In this document: positions 26,883 through 34,901 of the stretch, in pieces
Layout of the letters: every line of letters begins with the position of its first letter
Position numbering within the stretch: position 1 is the stretch's first letter
NCBI GenBank assembly: GCA_022825705.1
Contig: JAJDWH010000007.1
Coordinates: 1 to 64,000, forward strand
Direction of reading: 5' to 3'
DNA from: Alphaproteobacteria bacterium
GTDB taxonomy: Bacteria > Pseudomonadota > Alphaproteobacteria > TMED109
Length of the DNA: 64,000 nt
Position numbers and translations under genes: made by a program
Notes under the pieces: model-generated
Seen by the model: only the letters and a program-made list of their open reading frames with translations
The model's database searches: none
Told to the model about the DNA's origin: nothing

Positions 26883-27199
26883 GGCAGCTCGATCTCCAGC
26901 CCGAGGAGCAGGCTGCTCCAGGACTTGCCGTGGCCGTCGAGGTTCAGGGACCCGTTGACCCCGCCCTCGAGGGCATCGTCGAGGACGAAATTCAGGCCGC
27001 CGAGGGTCGGGAGCTCGTAGCGCGTCACCGGGCCCTGCACCAGGGCGCCGAATTCGCGTTTCACCCGTTCGGAGGTCACTTGCTCGCGCAGGGCCGGGTA
27101 GTGCTGCCGGTCGAAGACGAAGACCGACACGTTTGAACGGTTGCCCTTGTCGCCCGCCCGGGCGTGGGCGATCGCCCGCAGCCGCGTCGTCCCGGTCAC
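26879..27199 (-). CDS. AtuA C-terminal-domain-like small protein
   Basis: A 106-residue protein matching the region found at the C-terminus of AtuA in acyclic terpene utilisation, here a separate gene. Motifs are AHARAGDKGNRSNVSVFV and FVLDDALEGGVNGSLNLDGHG. GTG 27199 is chosen because it forms a four-base GTGA overlap with the stop of the upstream DUF1446 gene; no ATG exists at a suitable place. Its stop overlaps the start of the SMP-30-like gene. The AGDKGN motif suggests ligand or subunit binding, but no biochemical role is established. Confidence 0.85.
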   Translation of the reverse strand: MTGTTRLRAIAHARAGDKGNRSNVSVFVFDRQHYPALREQVTSERVKREFGALVQGPVTRYELPTLGGLNFVLDDALEGGVNGSLNLDGHGKSWSSLLLGLEIELP

Positions 27200-28530
27200 G
27201 TGCTGAGGACCTCCACGCGGGGGGTGATCAGGTCCCGGTCGACCGATGCGGAGTACGTGACGACGGACGGGGTGACCGAGCCCCGATAGCCGCCGCCGCC
27301 GCTCGGGCCGCAGCAGAGGAGCGATTCCACTTCCCACAGCAACAGGTCGGCCTCTTCGCGCGATTCGGTACGGAGGGCGCAGCGCAGGCGCACGTCGCGG
27401 GCGGCGTCCGCGTACCGGCGGGCGGTGGCGTGCAACGACCCGGCCCCGATCAGGTCCGTGCGGAGGTCCGATCGGCTGTCGTGCACCGTGCGCATGCGTT
27501 CGCCGACGATCTCTCCCGCGAGCGCGGCGCGGGCCTGCGCCCCGTCGCCGGCGTAGGACACCTCCGCCTCCGCCAGCCAGCCGCCATCGAATGCCACGGT
27601 CGCTTTGAGCTGCTCCGGCCGGGCGCTTCCCGAAATGTCGCCCACCGTGACCCGGTCGGTGCCGGTCGCGGTGACGCAGGCGTTGGAGAAATCGGCAGTG
27701 ACGTCCGGCGTGAGATAGCGTGCGGGATCGTGGACCTCGTAGAGCAGCTGCTCCTTGACGGTGCGTTCGTCGACCAGGCCGCCGGTGTCGGGGAGCTTGG
27801 TCACGCAGATGCTGCCATCGGCGCCGACCTCGGCGTACGGGAAACCGATGTTCGCCTGGCTTCCCACGTCTTTGTAACCGGGATCCGCGAAGTACCCGCC
27901 GGTGACCTGTGCGCCGCACTCGAGGAGATGCCCGACTGCGGTCGCCCGGCCGAGCGACGCCCAGGCGTCGGCCTGCCAGCCGAAATGCCGGCGCAGCGGG
28001 GCGACGAACAGCGAGGGGTCGGCGACCCGGCCGGTGATGACGACATGCGCGTCCGTGTCCAGCGCGGTGAGGATTTCCTCGGCGCCGAGGTACGCGTTGG
28101 CCCCGATGTAGGGCTGGCCGACCTCGGCGAGGGTCATCCCTTCCCAAAGCGGTGTGTCGGCCGGGAGCAGTGTCCCGATGTCGTCACCGATCAGCGCCGC
28201 GACCCTGAGCCCGGCCAGGCCGAGTTCCCGGGCTACGGCGACGGTGCGTTCGGCGGCGGCCAGCGGATTCGCCACGCCCATGTTGGTGACGATGCGCGGC
28301 CCGTCCGGAAAGACCAGCGGCAGCATGGCCCGCATCCGGCGGGGCAGCAGGGGGTTGTAGCCGTCGGATGGGTTCGCCTGCCGGTCGCGGTGCCCGAAGG
28401 CCAGGGTGCGCTCGCCGACGCATTCGAACACCAGGACGTCGAGGGCACCGTGCAGCGCCAGGTCAACGGCCGGGTCCAGTCGGTCGGCGGAGAAGCCGGC
28501 GCCGCAGCCGATTCGGAAATCACGTGTCAC
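27196..28530 (-). CDS. AtuA-like protein (DUF1446)
   Basis: A 444-residue DUF1446 protein. Motifs seen are IGCGAGFSADRLDPAVDLA at the start, IVTNMGVANPLAA, LIGDDI, GAEEILTALDTDAHVVITGR and NAYLG. In pseudomonads AtuA is required for citronellol/geraniol catabolism, but most homologues occur in unrelated acyl-CoA or branched-acid degradation clusters, so terpene use should not be assumed. It is the first gene of a translationally coupled three-gene operon with the AtuA C-terminal-like protein and the lactonase. Confidence 0.87.
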   Translation of the reverse strand: MTRDFRIGCGAGFSADRLDPAVDLALHGALDVLVFECVGERTLAFGHRDRQANPSDGYNPLLPRRMRAMLPLVFPDGPRIVTNMGVANPLAAAERTVAVARELGLAGLRVAALIGDDIGTLLPADTPLWEGMTLAEVGQPYIGANAYLGAEEILTALDTDAHVVITGRVADPSLFVAPLRRHFGWQADAWASLGRATAVGHLLECGAQVTGGYFADPGYKDVGSQANIGFPYAEVGADGSICVTKLPDTGGLVDERTVKEQLLYEVHDPARYLTPDVTADFSNACVTATGTDRVTVGDISGSARPEQLKATVAFDGGWLAEAEVSYAGDGAQARAALAGEIVGERMRTVHDSRSDLRTDLIGAGSLHATARRYADAARDVRLRCALRTESREEADLLLWEVESLLCCGPSGGGGYRGSVTPSVVTYSASVDRDLITPRVEVLST

Positions 28531-28739
28531 GGGGTGGGCTGCCGATCCTGAGATATGTATGAAGTCCGTCTGCTACGGTCGCCGTCCGAAACCGTCGGGC
28601 CGGGCATCCCGTATCCCATCGCCGAGGGCCCGGCGTGGTCCCCGCATACTAGTCGCAAGGTATCGATCAGGGTGGCGGGAGCGGGACCCGCGGCTTTGCG
28701 GCAAGTCCTTTCCAAGTGACCCGGGGGCGGTGCTCACGG

Positions 28740-28870
28740 GTCAACTGGCGTGTGATCTTTCGCTATGAGGACGGCCACGCTGTCGACGTCGACTACCTGG
28801 ATTATCACTTGGCGGGGCCGCAGCCATGCTCATGCACGATCCGCCGCATCCCGGCGCGCTCGCCTGTCTC
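28740..28870 (+). pseudogene. remnant of a HigB-HigA toxin-antitoxin module
   Basis: Bases 28740-28808 encode VNWRVIFRYEDGHAVDVDYL, then DYH, the usual C-terminus of RelE-fold HigB toxins (family consensus ...WRI-FRW-DG...DV-I-DYH). The stop normally directly after DYH is gone. Overlapping it in another frame, ATG 28826 or 28832 begins MLMHDPPHPG, matching the start of HigA antitoxins (MHNPPHPGE). Homology fades within about ten further codons. Both partners are therefore truncated. The rest of 28531-28913 has no recognisable gene. Confidence 0.6.
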
Positions 28871-28913
28871 TGCAGGCTATCCAAGTCCGTAGAAACCGGT
28901 TGCCGGGCAACGA

Positions 28914-30374
28914 TCATGACGACTGCGCCGCACCGTCTCTTCGCTGATCCGCCGACGCCTCCTCTCCAAGGTGCGAGACGGCATCCAGCGTCCTTCGCAC
29001 GTCGTCCCAGGTCGTCGTGTGATTCAAAATGCACATGCGCAGAGAAAACACACCCTTGAGGGACGTGGACGAGAAGAATGCCAGGTCGTCCCAGAACACG
29101 CGTGCGAGCACGGTACGATTGATCTTCTCCAGAGTTTCTTCGTCGCAGTCCCGGCCGGCGGGATTCACCCGGAAGCACACGATCCCGAGCGATACCGGAG
29201 CCAGCATTTCCAGTACCGGGCTGTCGTCGACGTAGGCGGCGGCCCGGTGCGCCAGGTCGAGCCCGTTCTGGATCGCGGCCCGGAACCGTGCCATGCCAAA
29301 TGTCCGCACGGACATCCAGATCTTCAGTGCCCGTGCCTGTCGGCTCAGTTGCTGGCCCCGGTCGGCGAAGTTGGGGTGGTTCTTGCCCCAGACCGTGTCC
29401 TGCAGGACGTCGTTGCCGATGGCGAATGCGTCCTCGAGGTGCTGCTTGTCCTTGAGGATGAGCGCACCCGCTTCGTACGGTTGAAAGAACCACTTGTGCG
29501 CGTCCAGACCCACGGAATCCGCCCGGTCGATACCGTCGAGTAGTTCCCGGCCCCGCTCGGTTACCAAGGCGAAGCCGCCGTACGCGGCGTCGGCGTGAAG
29601 CCAGATACCTTCCCGCTCGCAGAAATCCGCAATGGCCGGCAAGGGATCGATAGAACCCGTACCAGCGGTCCCCGCATTCGCGCACACGGCAAGGGGCTGC
29701 AGCCCGTCGTCGCGATCCCGAGCCACCCGGCGTGCCAATTCGTTCACGTCCATCCGGAAGTTCTCATCGGTGGGCACCACTCGAACGTGGTCCCGCCGCG
29801 CACCGGCAATTACCGTGGCCCGCTTCAAGGCGCTGTGGCTCTGATCACTCATGTACACGGCGAACTTGTCCGGATGACCCGCCGCTTCGCGTGCCGCGAC
29901 CATGGCCTCGACGCTCGCTGCCGAGCCGCCGCTCGTCAGCAATCCCCCGGCCGACTCCGGATAGCCGATCCAGCGGCGCATCCAATCCGTGACCACCAGC
30001 TCCAGTTGGCCGGTTCCGCTCGATACCAGCCAGGTGCATGAGTTGATGTTGAACCCGGCGGCCAGAAAGTCCGCCACCACCCCCGGCCAGGTTGGTGACG
30101 ACGGGACAAAACCGAAGAACCGCGGATGGTCCAGACGTGCCGCAAACGGGAGGACCTGTTGCACCGCCTGTGCGAGCACGTCCTCGGCGGGCAGGCCAGT
30201 CTCCGGCGGCGGACCGCCCAGCTGCTCCTCCAGGACATTGCGGAATTCTCCGTCCCAGGCCTTCTCGCTCTCAAGGCCTGCGATGCGTTCGACGAGGGCC
30301 TCCGTTGCCTTGGCTGCCAGCTCCCGCATGGCCTGCGGTGTCATCGTCAAATCGCGCGGGTCTGTCCCGTTCAT
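28914..30374 (-). CDS. PLP-dependent group II amino acid decarboxylase
   Basis: A 486-residue enzyme of the aromatic-L-amino-acid/glutamate decarboxylase fold. The PLP-lysine motif is SVGLDAHKWFFQPYEAGAL; cofactor contacts lie in WLHADAAYGGFAL and NAGTAGTGSIDPLPA, and LLTSGGSAASVEAMVAA is the phosphate-binding region. The protein is longer than CsdA-like enzymes and has the N-terminal swap domain of tyrosine/tryptophan/DOPA decarboxylases, so an aromatic substrate is most likely but not proven. ATG 30374 (MNGTDPRDLTMTPQ) is preferred to ATG 30395. Monocistronic by position. Confidence 0.88.
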   Translation of the reverse strand: MNGTDPRDLTMTPQAMRELAAKATEALVERIAGLESEKAWDGEFRNVLEEQLGGPPPETGLPAEDVLAQAVQQVLPFAARLDHPRFFGFVPSSPTWPGVVADFLAAGFNINSCTWLVSSGTGQLELVVTDWMRRWIGYPESAGGLLTSGGSAASVEAMVAAREAAGHPDKFAVYMSDQSHSALKRATVIAGARRDHVRVVPTDENFRMDVNELARRVARDRDDGLQPLAVCANAGTAGTGSIDPLPAIADFCEREGIWLHADAAYGGFALVTERGRELLDGIDRADSVGLDAHKWFFQPYEAGALILKDKQHLEDAFAIGNDVLQDTVWGKNHPNFADRGQQLSRQARALKIWMSVRTFGMARFRAAIQNGLDLAHRAAAYVDDSPVLEMLAPVSLGIVCFRVNPAGRDCDEETLEKINRTVLARVFWDDLAFFSSTSLKGVFSLRMCILNHTTTWDDVRRTLDAVSHLGEEASADQRRDGAAQSS

Positions 30375-30636
30375 CGTCAATCCTCGATCACGCATCGCCA
30401 AGTCCCTGTACCTCCGGCCCGACGCACCTGCAACATAGCGTCGCGGCCGCTGTTCAGCCTGCCACATCGCCACCGTAAACCCATGCGAGGTGATCGGGCA
30501 ACGGCAATGCCCAGAACTTCGCCACGTCACGGGTGGTAGTGGTCATGGTCGGCTTTTGGCCATCTCCGGTGAATCCAGCAACCCCCCAACTGCGGTAGGC
30601 TGCTGCGCTGAAGCCACGAATGCAGGGGACAGGGAC

Positions 30637-31050
30637 GTGCCTCAGAAAATCACCCGTTCTTTCCGGGAGCTGGTCGCAGAGGCCGATGCGGCGGTTCGCA
30701 CGCTGGATGTCGGCGAGGCCATCGCGCTGCACGGGAACGAAGATGTCGTGTTCGTCGACTTGCGCGATATCCGCGAAGTGGCGAGAACGGGGACCATCGC
30801 CGGCGCCCATCACGTGCCGCGCGGGATGCTGGAATTCTGGATCGATCCCGAGAGCCCGTATCACAAGCCGGTCTTCGCCGAGGACAAGACGTTCGTGTTC
30901 TACTGCGCCGGCGGCTGGCGCTCGGCGCTGGCGGCGAAGACGGCCCAGGATATGGGCCTCCGGCCGGTGGCGCATATGCGCGGCGGGATGGAGGCGTGGA
31001 TCGAGGCAGAAGCACCGATCGATCCGCCGAAGGAACGCAAGGATCGCTGA
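30637..31050 (+). CDS. rhodanese-like sulfurtransferase
   Basis: A 137-residue single-domain rhodanese. Seen are VVFVDLRDIREVARTGTIAG, HVPRGMLEFW and the active-site loop VFYCAGGWRSALAAKTAQ, where the Cys carries the persulfide and the six-residue loop ends with Arg. Rhodanese domains pass sulfur between donors such as thiosulfate and acceptors. GTG 30637 is chosen: AGGGAC lies five bases upstream and the domain begins shortly after. Convergent with the TRAP permease; no sulfur-metabolism neighbours are present. Confidence 0.85.
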   Translation: MPQKITRSFRELVAEADAAVRTLDVGEAIALHGNEDVVFVDLRDIREVARTGTIAGAHHVPRGMLEFWIDPESPYHKPVFAEDKTFVFYCAGGWRSALAAKTAQDMGLRPVAHMRGGMEAWIEAEAPIDPPKERKDR

Positions 31051-31156
31051 CGCATAGCTGGTTCAGGGAGCAGGGGCGCCGGGGTCGCGCATCTCGGGGT
31101 AGCGCGCGCCGGTCATCGACGGGGAACTCTGATCGCGCCGCCTACCTGACCGTCTG

Positions 31157-32881
31157 TCAGCCCTTCGGACGGCTGCTCTTGAATCGGTCGAGCCAGATCC
31201 CGCTCAGGAACCAGGAGTAGGCCCAGGTGCCCACGAGAATCAGGGCGAAGGCCACGACGATGTCGCTTGCGCTTCCGTCGAGGGAAAAGGCGGGTACGTA
31301 GCCGAAGATGAAGGGGGCCAGATAGAGGAACTTGGCGAACTTGAAGGCGGAGAAGGCTGTCTTCCACATGTTCGCCTTGGCGATCGCCGCGCCGGTGAAC
31401 GCCGCGATGCAGACCGGGGGCGTGACGTTCGAATCCTGCGACAGCCAGTAGACGATCATGTGCGCGGCGATGGGGTTCACACCCAGTTCGGTCAGCGGGG
31501 GCACCGCCACCACCGCCGTGATGAGATAGGCGGCGGTTACGGGCACGCCCATACCAAGGATCAGCGACGCGAGGGCAATGAGCAGGATGGTCAGCCAGAG
31601 CCGACCGTCCGCAAGGGCGATCACGATGTCCGCGAAGGTGAGCACCAGCCCGCTGTACGTGAGCACGCCGATGATGATGCCGATCACACCGACCGTGGCG
31701 CCGATCTTGAGGCTGTTCTGCGCGCCTGTTCGGGCGGCCTCGAGGAAGCGTCTCGGGCCGATCCGCGTGTCCCTGCGAACCCAGCTCACGGCGACGCAGG
31801 TGAAGAGGCCGAGGATGGCGGAATAGCCTGGCGAGAAGCCCATCAACATCAGGACGGTGATGACGACGAGGGGCAGACAGTAGTACCAGCCCCGTCGGAA
31901 GATCTTCCCGGCCGATACCTCCGATTTCTCCCCCCTGATTCCGTGGCGCTTGGCCTCGTAATGCACCATCACGAAAACACTGAAGAAGTACAGGAGGGCG
32001 GGGCCCACGGCGATGAGCATGATGGTCGAGTAGGGCTCGCCCGTGAGTTCCGCCATGATGAACCCGCCGGCGCCCATGATGGGCGGCAGGAACATGCCGC
32101 CGATGGATGCTGCGGGCTCGATGCCGCCGGCGACATGGGGCTTGAACCCGGCCTTCTTCATCATTGGAATGGTGAAGTTCCCGGTGGACACCGTGTTGGC
32201 GATGGCGCTGCCCGAGATGGATCCGAAGAGGCCGCTGGCGATCACGGAAACCTTGGCCGGTCCGCCGATCTTGTGCCCGACCGCGGCCAGCGGGAAGTCC
32301 ACGAAGAAGCGCTGGGCCCCGCTCGCTTCGAGATAGGCTCCGAAGATGACGAAGAGGATCACGTACGTGGCCAGCACGTTGGCCATGATCCCGAACACGC
32401 CGTCGCTCTTGTAGAAGATGCTGGTGCAGAGCTCGGGAAAGGTGTCGCCGGCGTGCGAGATGAGTTCGGGCGCGTACTCCCCGTAGACGCCGTAGATCAG
32501 CATGACGACGCTGAGCACGACGAAGACGTTGCCGACCACCCGGCGGGCCAGCTCGATCCCGAGCAGGACGCCCGCCATGGCGATCCACTGGTCGAGCTCC
32601 GTCTCGGCGCCGACCCGGTAGTTGATGGCCTCGAAGTTCCACATCCAGTACCCGATGCAGGTGATGGAGGCGGCGATCAGCAGGTAGTCGCAGAGCCTGC
32701 CCACCCGGCTTCTCGAGCGGTACAGGAGGAACACGAGAACGTACGTGATGACGACGTAGATGCCGCGGTGGAACTGCGTCGCGGCCGGGTCGAGCACGGC
32801 CGCGTACGAGTAGAAGCCGACGAGGCCGAGCGACAGGCCGTCGAAGATCCACCGCTCGACGCGATTCAGCTGCTCGAACAT
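31157..32881 (-). CDS. TRAP transporter fused permease (TAXI type, DctQ-DctM)
   Basis: A 574-residue membrane protein. The N-terminal roughly 170 residues carry about four segments (DctQ-like, e.g. YAAVLDPAATQFHRGIYVVI). The C-terminal part is DctM-like with many segments, including FPLAAVGHKIGGPAKVSVIA, SGLFGSISGSAIANTVSTGN and LILGMGVPVTAAYLITAV. This is the 4TM/12TM fusion used with TAXI-family periplasmic binding proteins for sodium-driven organic-acid or amino-acid uptake. The matching TAXI protein and a 61-residue partner lie on the same strand 8-11 kb away (40.8-42 kb), separated by the oxidase-like cluster. ATG 32881 begins MFEQLNRVERWIFDG. Confidence 0.92.
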   Translation of the reverse strand: MFEQLNRVERWIFDGLSLGLVGFYSYAAVLDPAATQFHRGIYVVITYVLVFLLYRSRSRVGRLCDYLLIAASITCIGYWMWNFEAINYRVGAETELDQWIAMAGVLLGIELARRVVGNVFVVLSVVMLIYGVYGEYAPELISHAGDTFPELCTSIFYKSDGVFGIMANVLATYVILFVIFGAYLEASGAQRFFVDFPLAAVGHKIGGPAKVSVIASGLFGSISGSAIANTVSTGNFTIPMMKKAGFKPHVAGGIEPAASIGGMFLPPIMGAGGFIMAELTGEPYSTIMLIAVGPALLYFFSVFVMVHYEAKRHGIRGEKSEVSAGKIFRRGWYYCLPLVVITVLMLMGFSPGYSAILGLFTCVAVSWVRRDTRIGPRRFLEAARTGAQNSLKIGATVGVIGIIIGVLTYSGLVLTFADIVIALADGRLWLTILLIALASLILGMGVPVTAAYLITAVVAVPPLTELGVNPIAAHMIVYWLSQDSNVTPPVCIAAFTGAAIAKANMWKTAFSAFKFAKFLYLAPFIFGYVPAFSLDGSASDIVVAFALILVGTWAYSWFLSGIWLDRFKSSRPKG

Positions 32882-33055
32882 CGTCCGGGCATTATGGCCA
32901 GGATCGGGGTGCGAGGCGCTGTCCGGTGGTCTTCGGACCGGACACCGAACCGCGGTCTCGCCTGATGCTGACAACATTGGACGAGGCCCGCCCGGCATCG
33001 GCGGCCGCGGTCTGAAGGATGTCGGCGCGCGCGGGTGCCAAGCGAGAGGAACGGG

Positions 33056-33661
33056 TCAACCAAGGATCGTTTCCCCGGCGGCGCCGGCGAACGCCTTCTG
33101 CATCCAAGCGGGTATGTCGGCGGAGCGAAGCTTCTCGAACTCGGCCGGGCGGAGAGCGGCCTTGATGGTGGCGATCGCCTGCGGTGTCACGTTGCTCTTG
33201 CCGAGATACCACAGCGCGGAGAGTGCGACACCCGTCGGCTCGCCGGCGAACTGCAGCCGGCGGCGGTTCGAGGTGTGGACCATCCTCACGGCGATGGCGC
33301 CAATGCGGATCGTGCGGCTGGATGCGCTGGTATGGAACACGGGCGCGATCGGCACCTGTGTGGTGAGCCCGAAGCGTCTCGCGGCCTCGGCGCCGTGGAT
33401 CTGGATCGTCTCGCCGTTCCTGCGCGCTATGGTCTCGACCACCTCGTGGATATCGGGCATGACGGTCCCGACGAACCGGCTGGTCCTCGGGCGAACGAAG
33501 ACGCCGTGGGCGAGACGCCGGATCTCACCGTCCGCGGCGAGGCGGGAAAGGGCCCGGTCGACGGCGCTGCGGGCGCCGTGCTTCAGGAAGCGGGCGCCAG
33601 TGAAGGGCTTGCCCCGGGGCAGCTTCCGTATGGCGGCTCGAACGGCCTTCGCAGTCGACAT
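33056..33661 (-). CDS. DUF6088 / AbiEi-like regulator, orphan antitoxin
   Basis: A 201-residue protein with an N-terminal winged helix (IRKLPRGKPFTGARFL, then SAVDRALSRLAADGEIRRLA and HGVFVRP) and the AbiEi-like C-terminal region. These proteins are related to type IV antitoxins that repress their own operons and pair with a nucleotidyltransferase toxin. No toxin gene precedes or follows; neighbours are the TRAP permease and hemerythrin. ATG 33661 is supported by the AAAGGG site and by a promoter/operator 20-50 bases upstream. It may be a leftover antitoxin or a stand-alone regulator of the flanking minus-strand genes. Confidence 0.8.
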   Translation of the reverse strand: MSTAKAVRAAIRKLPRGKPFTGARFLKHGARSAVDRALSRLAADGEIRRLAHGVFVRPRTSRFVGTVMPDIHEVVETIARRNGETIQIHGAEAARRFGLTTQVPIAPVFHTSASSRTIRIGAIAVRMVHTSNRRRLQFAGEPTGVALSALWYLGKSNVTPQAIATIKAALRPAEFEKLRSADIPAWMQKAFAGAAGETILG

Positions 33662-33675
33662 GGTGGCACCCTTTC

Positions 33676-33712
33676 TTGTCCAAATATATGGCGATAGTTT
33701 AGACAAATGCAA
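33676..33712 (-). promoter_or_regulatory. promoter and operator palindrome of DUF6088 gene
   Basis: On the minus strand, TTGCAT (33712-33707) and TATATT (33688-33683) are 18 bases apart. An imperfect inverted repeat TTGTCCAAA (33676-33684) / TTTAGACAA (33698-33706), 8 of 9 paired, covers the -10 and the spacer. This is a natural place for autorepression. The spacer also contains GCGATAGTT, shared with the AbiEi promoter at 57.9 kb. Confidence 0.5.
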
Positions 33713-33955
33713 GGGGTGGTATCGAACTCCCGGGCGTGGGTTCAATGCTCGGTGGGGCTGCCCGAATCAGGGGCCGAGGATGCCGTGCGATGCGGCTTGG
33801 CGCGCCGACCGGCCGAGCGCGGCGCCGCAACGCGTGGCCGGTATCGCATGCCCGCGCGGCGCTCGGCGGGGCGTGCAGGAGCGGGACGCGGGATGTTCGA
33901 ATGTTCAGCTGGCCATGCGGCAGCGCTGCCTGATTGATGGACGCGCTGTTCGCGT

Positions 33956-34363
33956 TCACATGCCTCGGTCATGGAGGAAGGTGTGCAGGCGGGCATCCTT
34001 CGTGCGGAAGTGCCCGCCGAACCACGTTTCCAGCTGCTCGCCTAATTCCGCCTCGAATTCTGCATAGCTGCCTTCCTCGAACGCGTCCATGATGTCCCTG
34101 ATGTCGTCCAACAGGGTTTCGTGGTCTTCCTTGTGGTCGGCGTACTCGTCGTATTCCAGTTCGCGCATGATCCGTTCCTCGAGGGCAAAATGCGCGGAGA
34201 TGCTTGCGTGGATCTCACCGAGAAAATCGGCGACGGTCTCCCGCGTGGCACCCTGGCCGAGCCGCTCGTGGAGCTGGTTGATGAGGTCGATCAACTCGCG
34301 GTGCTCGTGATCGACCGCCTCGATCCCGATTTCGAAGGCCTTGCGCCAGACGATCAGCGCCAT
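33956..34363 (-). CDS. bacteriohemerythrin
   Basis: A 135-residue non-heme diiron O2-binding four-helix protein. All expected ligands are present: His21, His58, Glu62 (HFALE), His77 and His81 (HKEDH), His118 and Asp123 (HFRTKD). Bacterial hemerythrins carry O2 to oxidases, sense O2 or protect against NO. It lies just downstream of, and on the same strand as, the heme-copper cluster, about 40 bases after the hypothetical gene, so it could be the last gene of that transcript. The start is ATG 34363. Confidence 0.92.
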   Translation of the reverse strand: MALIVWRKAFEIGIEAVDHEHRELIDLINQLHERLGQGATRETVADFLGEIHASISAHFALEERIMRELEYDEYADHKEDHETLLDDIRDIMDAFEEGSYAEFEAELGEQLETWFGGHFRTKDARLHTFLHDRGM

Positions 34364-34400
34364 GGCGTCCTCCCCGGGGCTGTTCCGCGCGCGTCACCGG

Positions 34401-34901
34401 TCATCGGATGATGAACCCCTCGCCGCCGCGGAAATCCACGGCAACGCTTTCTCCGGCGGCAAACTCGACCGCCTCCCGGGCAACATGATCGAACCCTTCG
34501 CTCCGCCGGGAATCGCGCAGGCGTAGATCGAGGACGTGACGGCCGGCGGGGAGGGCAAACCGTTCGTAGACGCGCGAAGGGCCGTCACCGGCAAGCCCCG
34601 TCGGCGGCAGCAGCGCCTGGTACAGCGGCACCCCGTCGAGGTCGATCTCGAAGCGCAGCTCCACTCGCTCACGCGGGCAGTCCAGCGCACTCCGCATGTT
34701 GGCCGCCAATTCGGCAAGCTCCTCCCGCGTCCGTTTCCGGCATTCGACCTTGCGGTCACCGCCGTGCGAAAAGCTCACCTTGAGCAGGGCCTCCCCCTCG
34801 GGGAAATGGCGGAACGACGGATTGCTCGAAAAGAACCCGACCACCGCGACGAAGGCGGCGAGCACGGCGGCTTGGCCCACATACCGGAGCGCCCTGATCA
34901 T
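34401..34901 (-). CDS. uncharacterised membrane-anchored protein of the heme-copper cluster
   Basis: A 166-residue protein with one N-terminal hydrophobic segment (residues 8-24, QAAVLAAFVAVVGFF). A periplasmic domain follows, with VECRKRTREELAELAANMR, LRFEIDLDGVPLYQ and RHVLDLRLRDS. I recognise no family. Its start overlaps the end of the cytochrome b-ferredoxin gene by four bases (ATGA), so it is translationally coupled and very likely works with that complex, perhaps as an assembly or structural subunit. Confidence 0.75.
   Translation of the reverse strand: MIRALRYVGQAAVLAAFVAVVGFFSSNPSFRHFPEGEALLKVSFSHGGDRKVECRKRTREELAELAANMRSALDCPRERVELRFEIDLDGVPLYQALLPPTGLAGDGPSRVYERFALPAGRHVLDLRLRDSRRSEGFDHVAREAVEFAAGESVAVDFRGGEGFIIR

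Noticed and set aside
31113-32852. A 579-codon frame overlapping the TRAP permease
   Set aside because: Same strand, different frame; sequence is Arg/His-rich without membrane segments, while the permease frame has all TRAP signatures.
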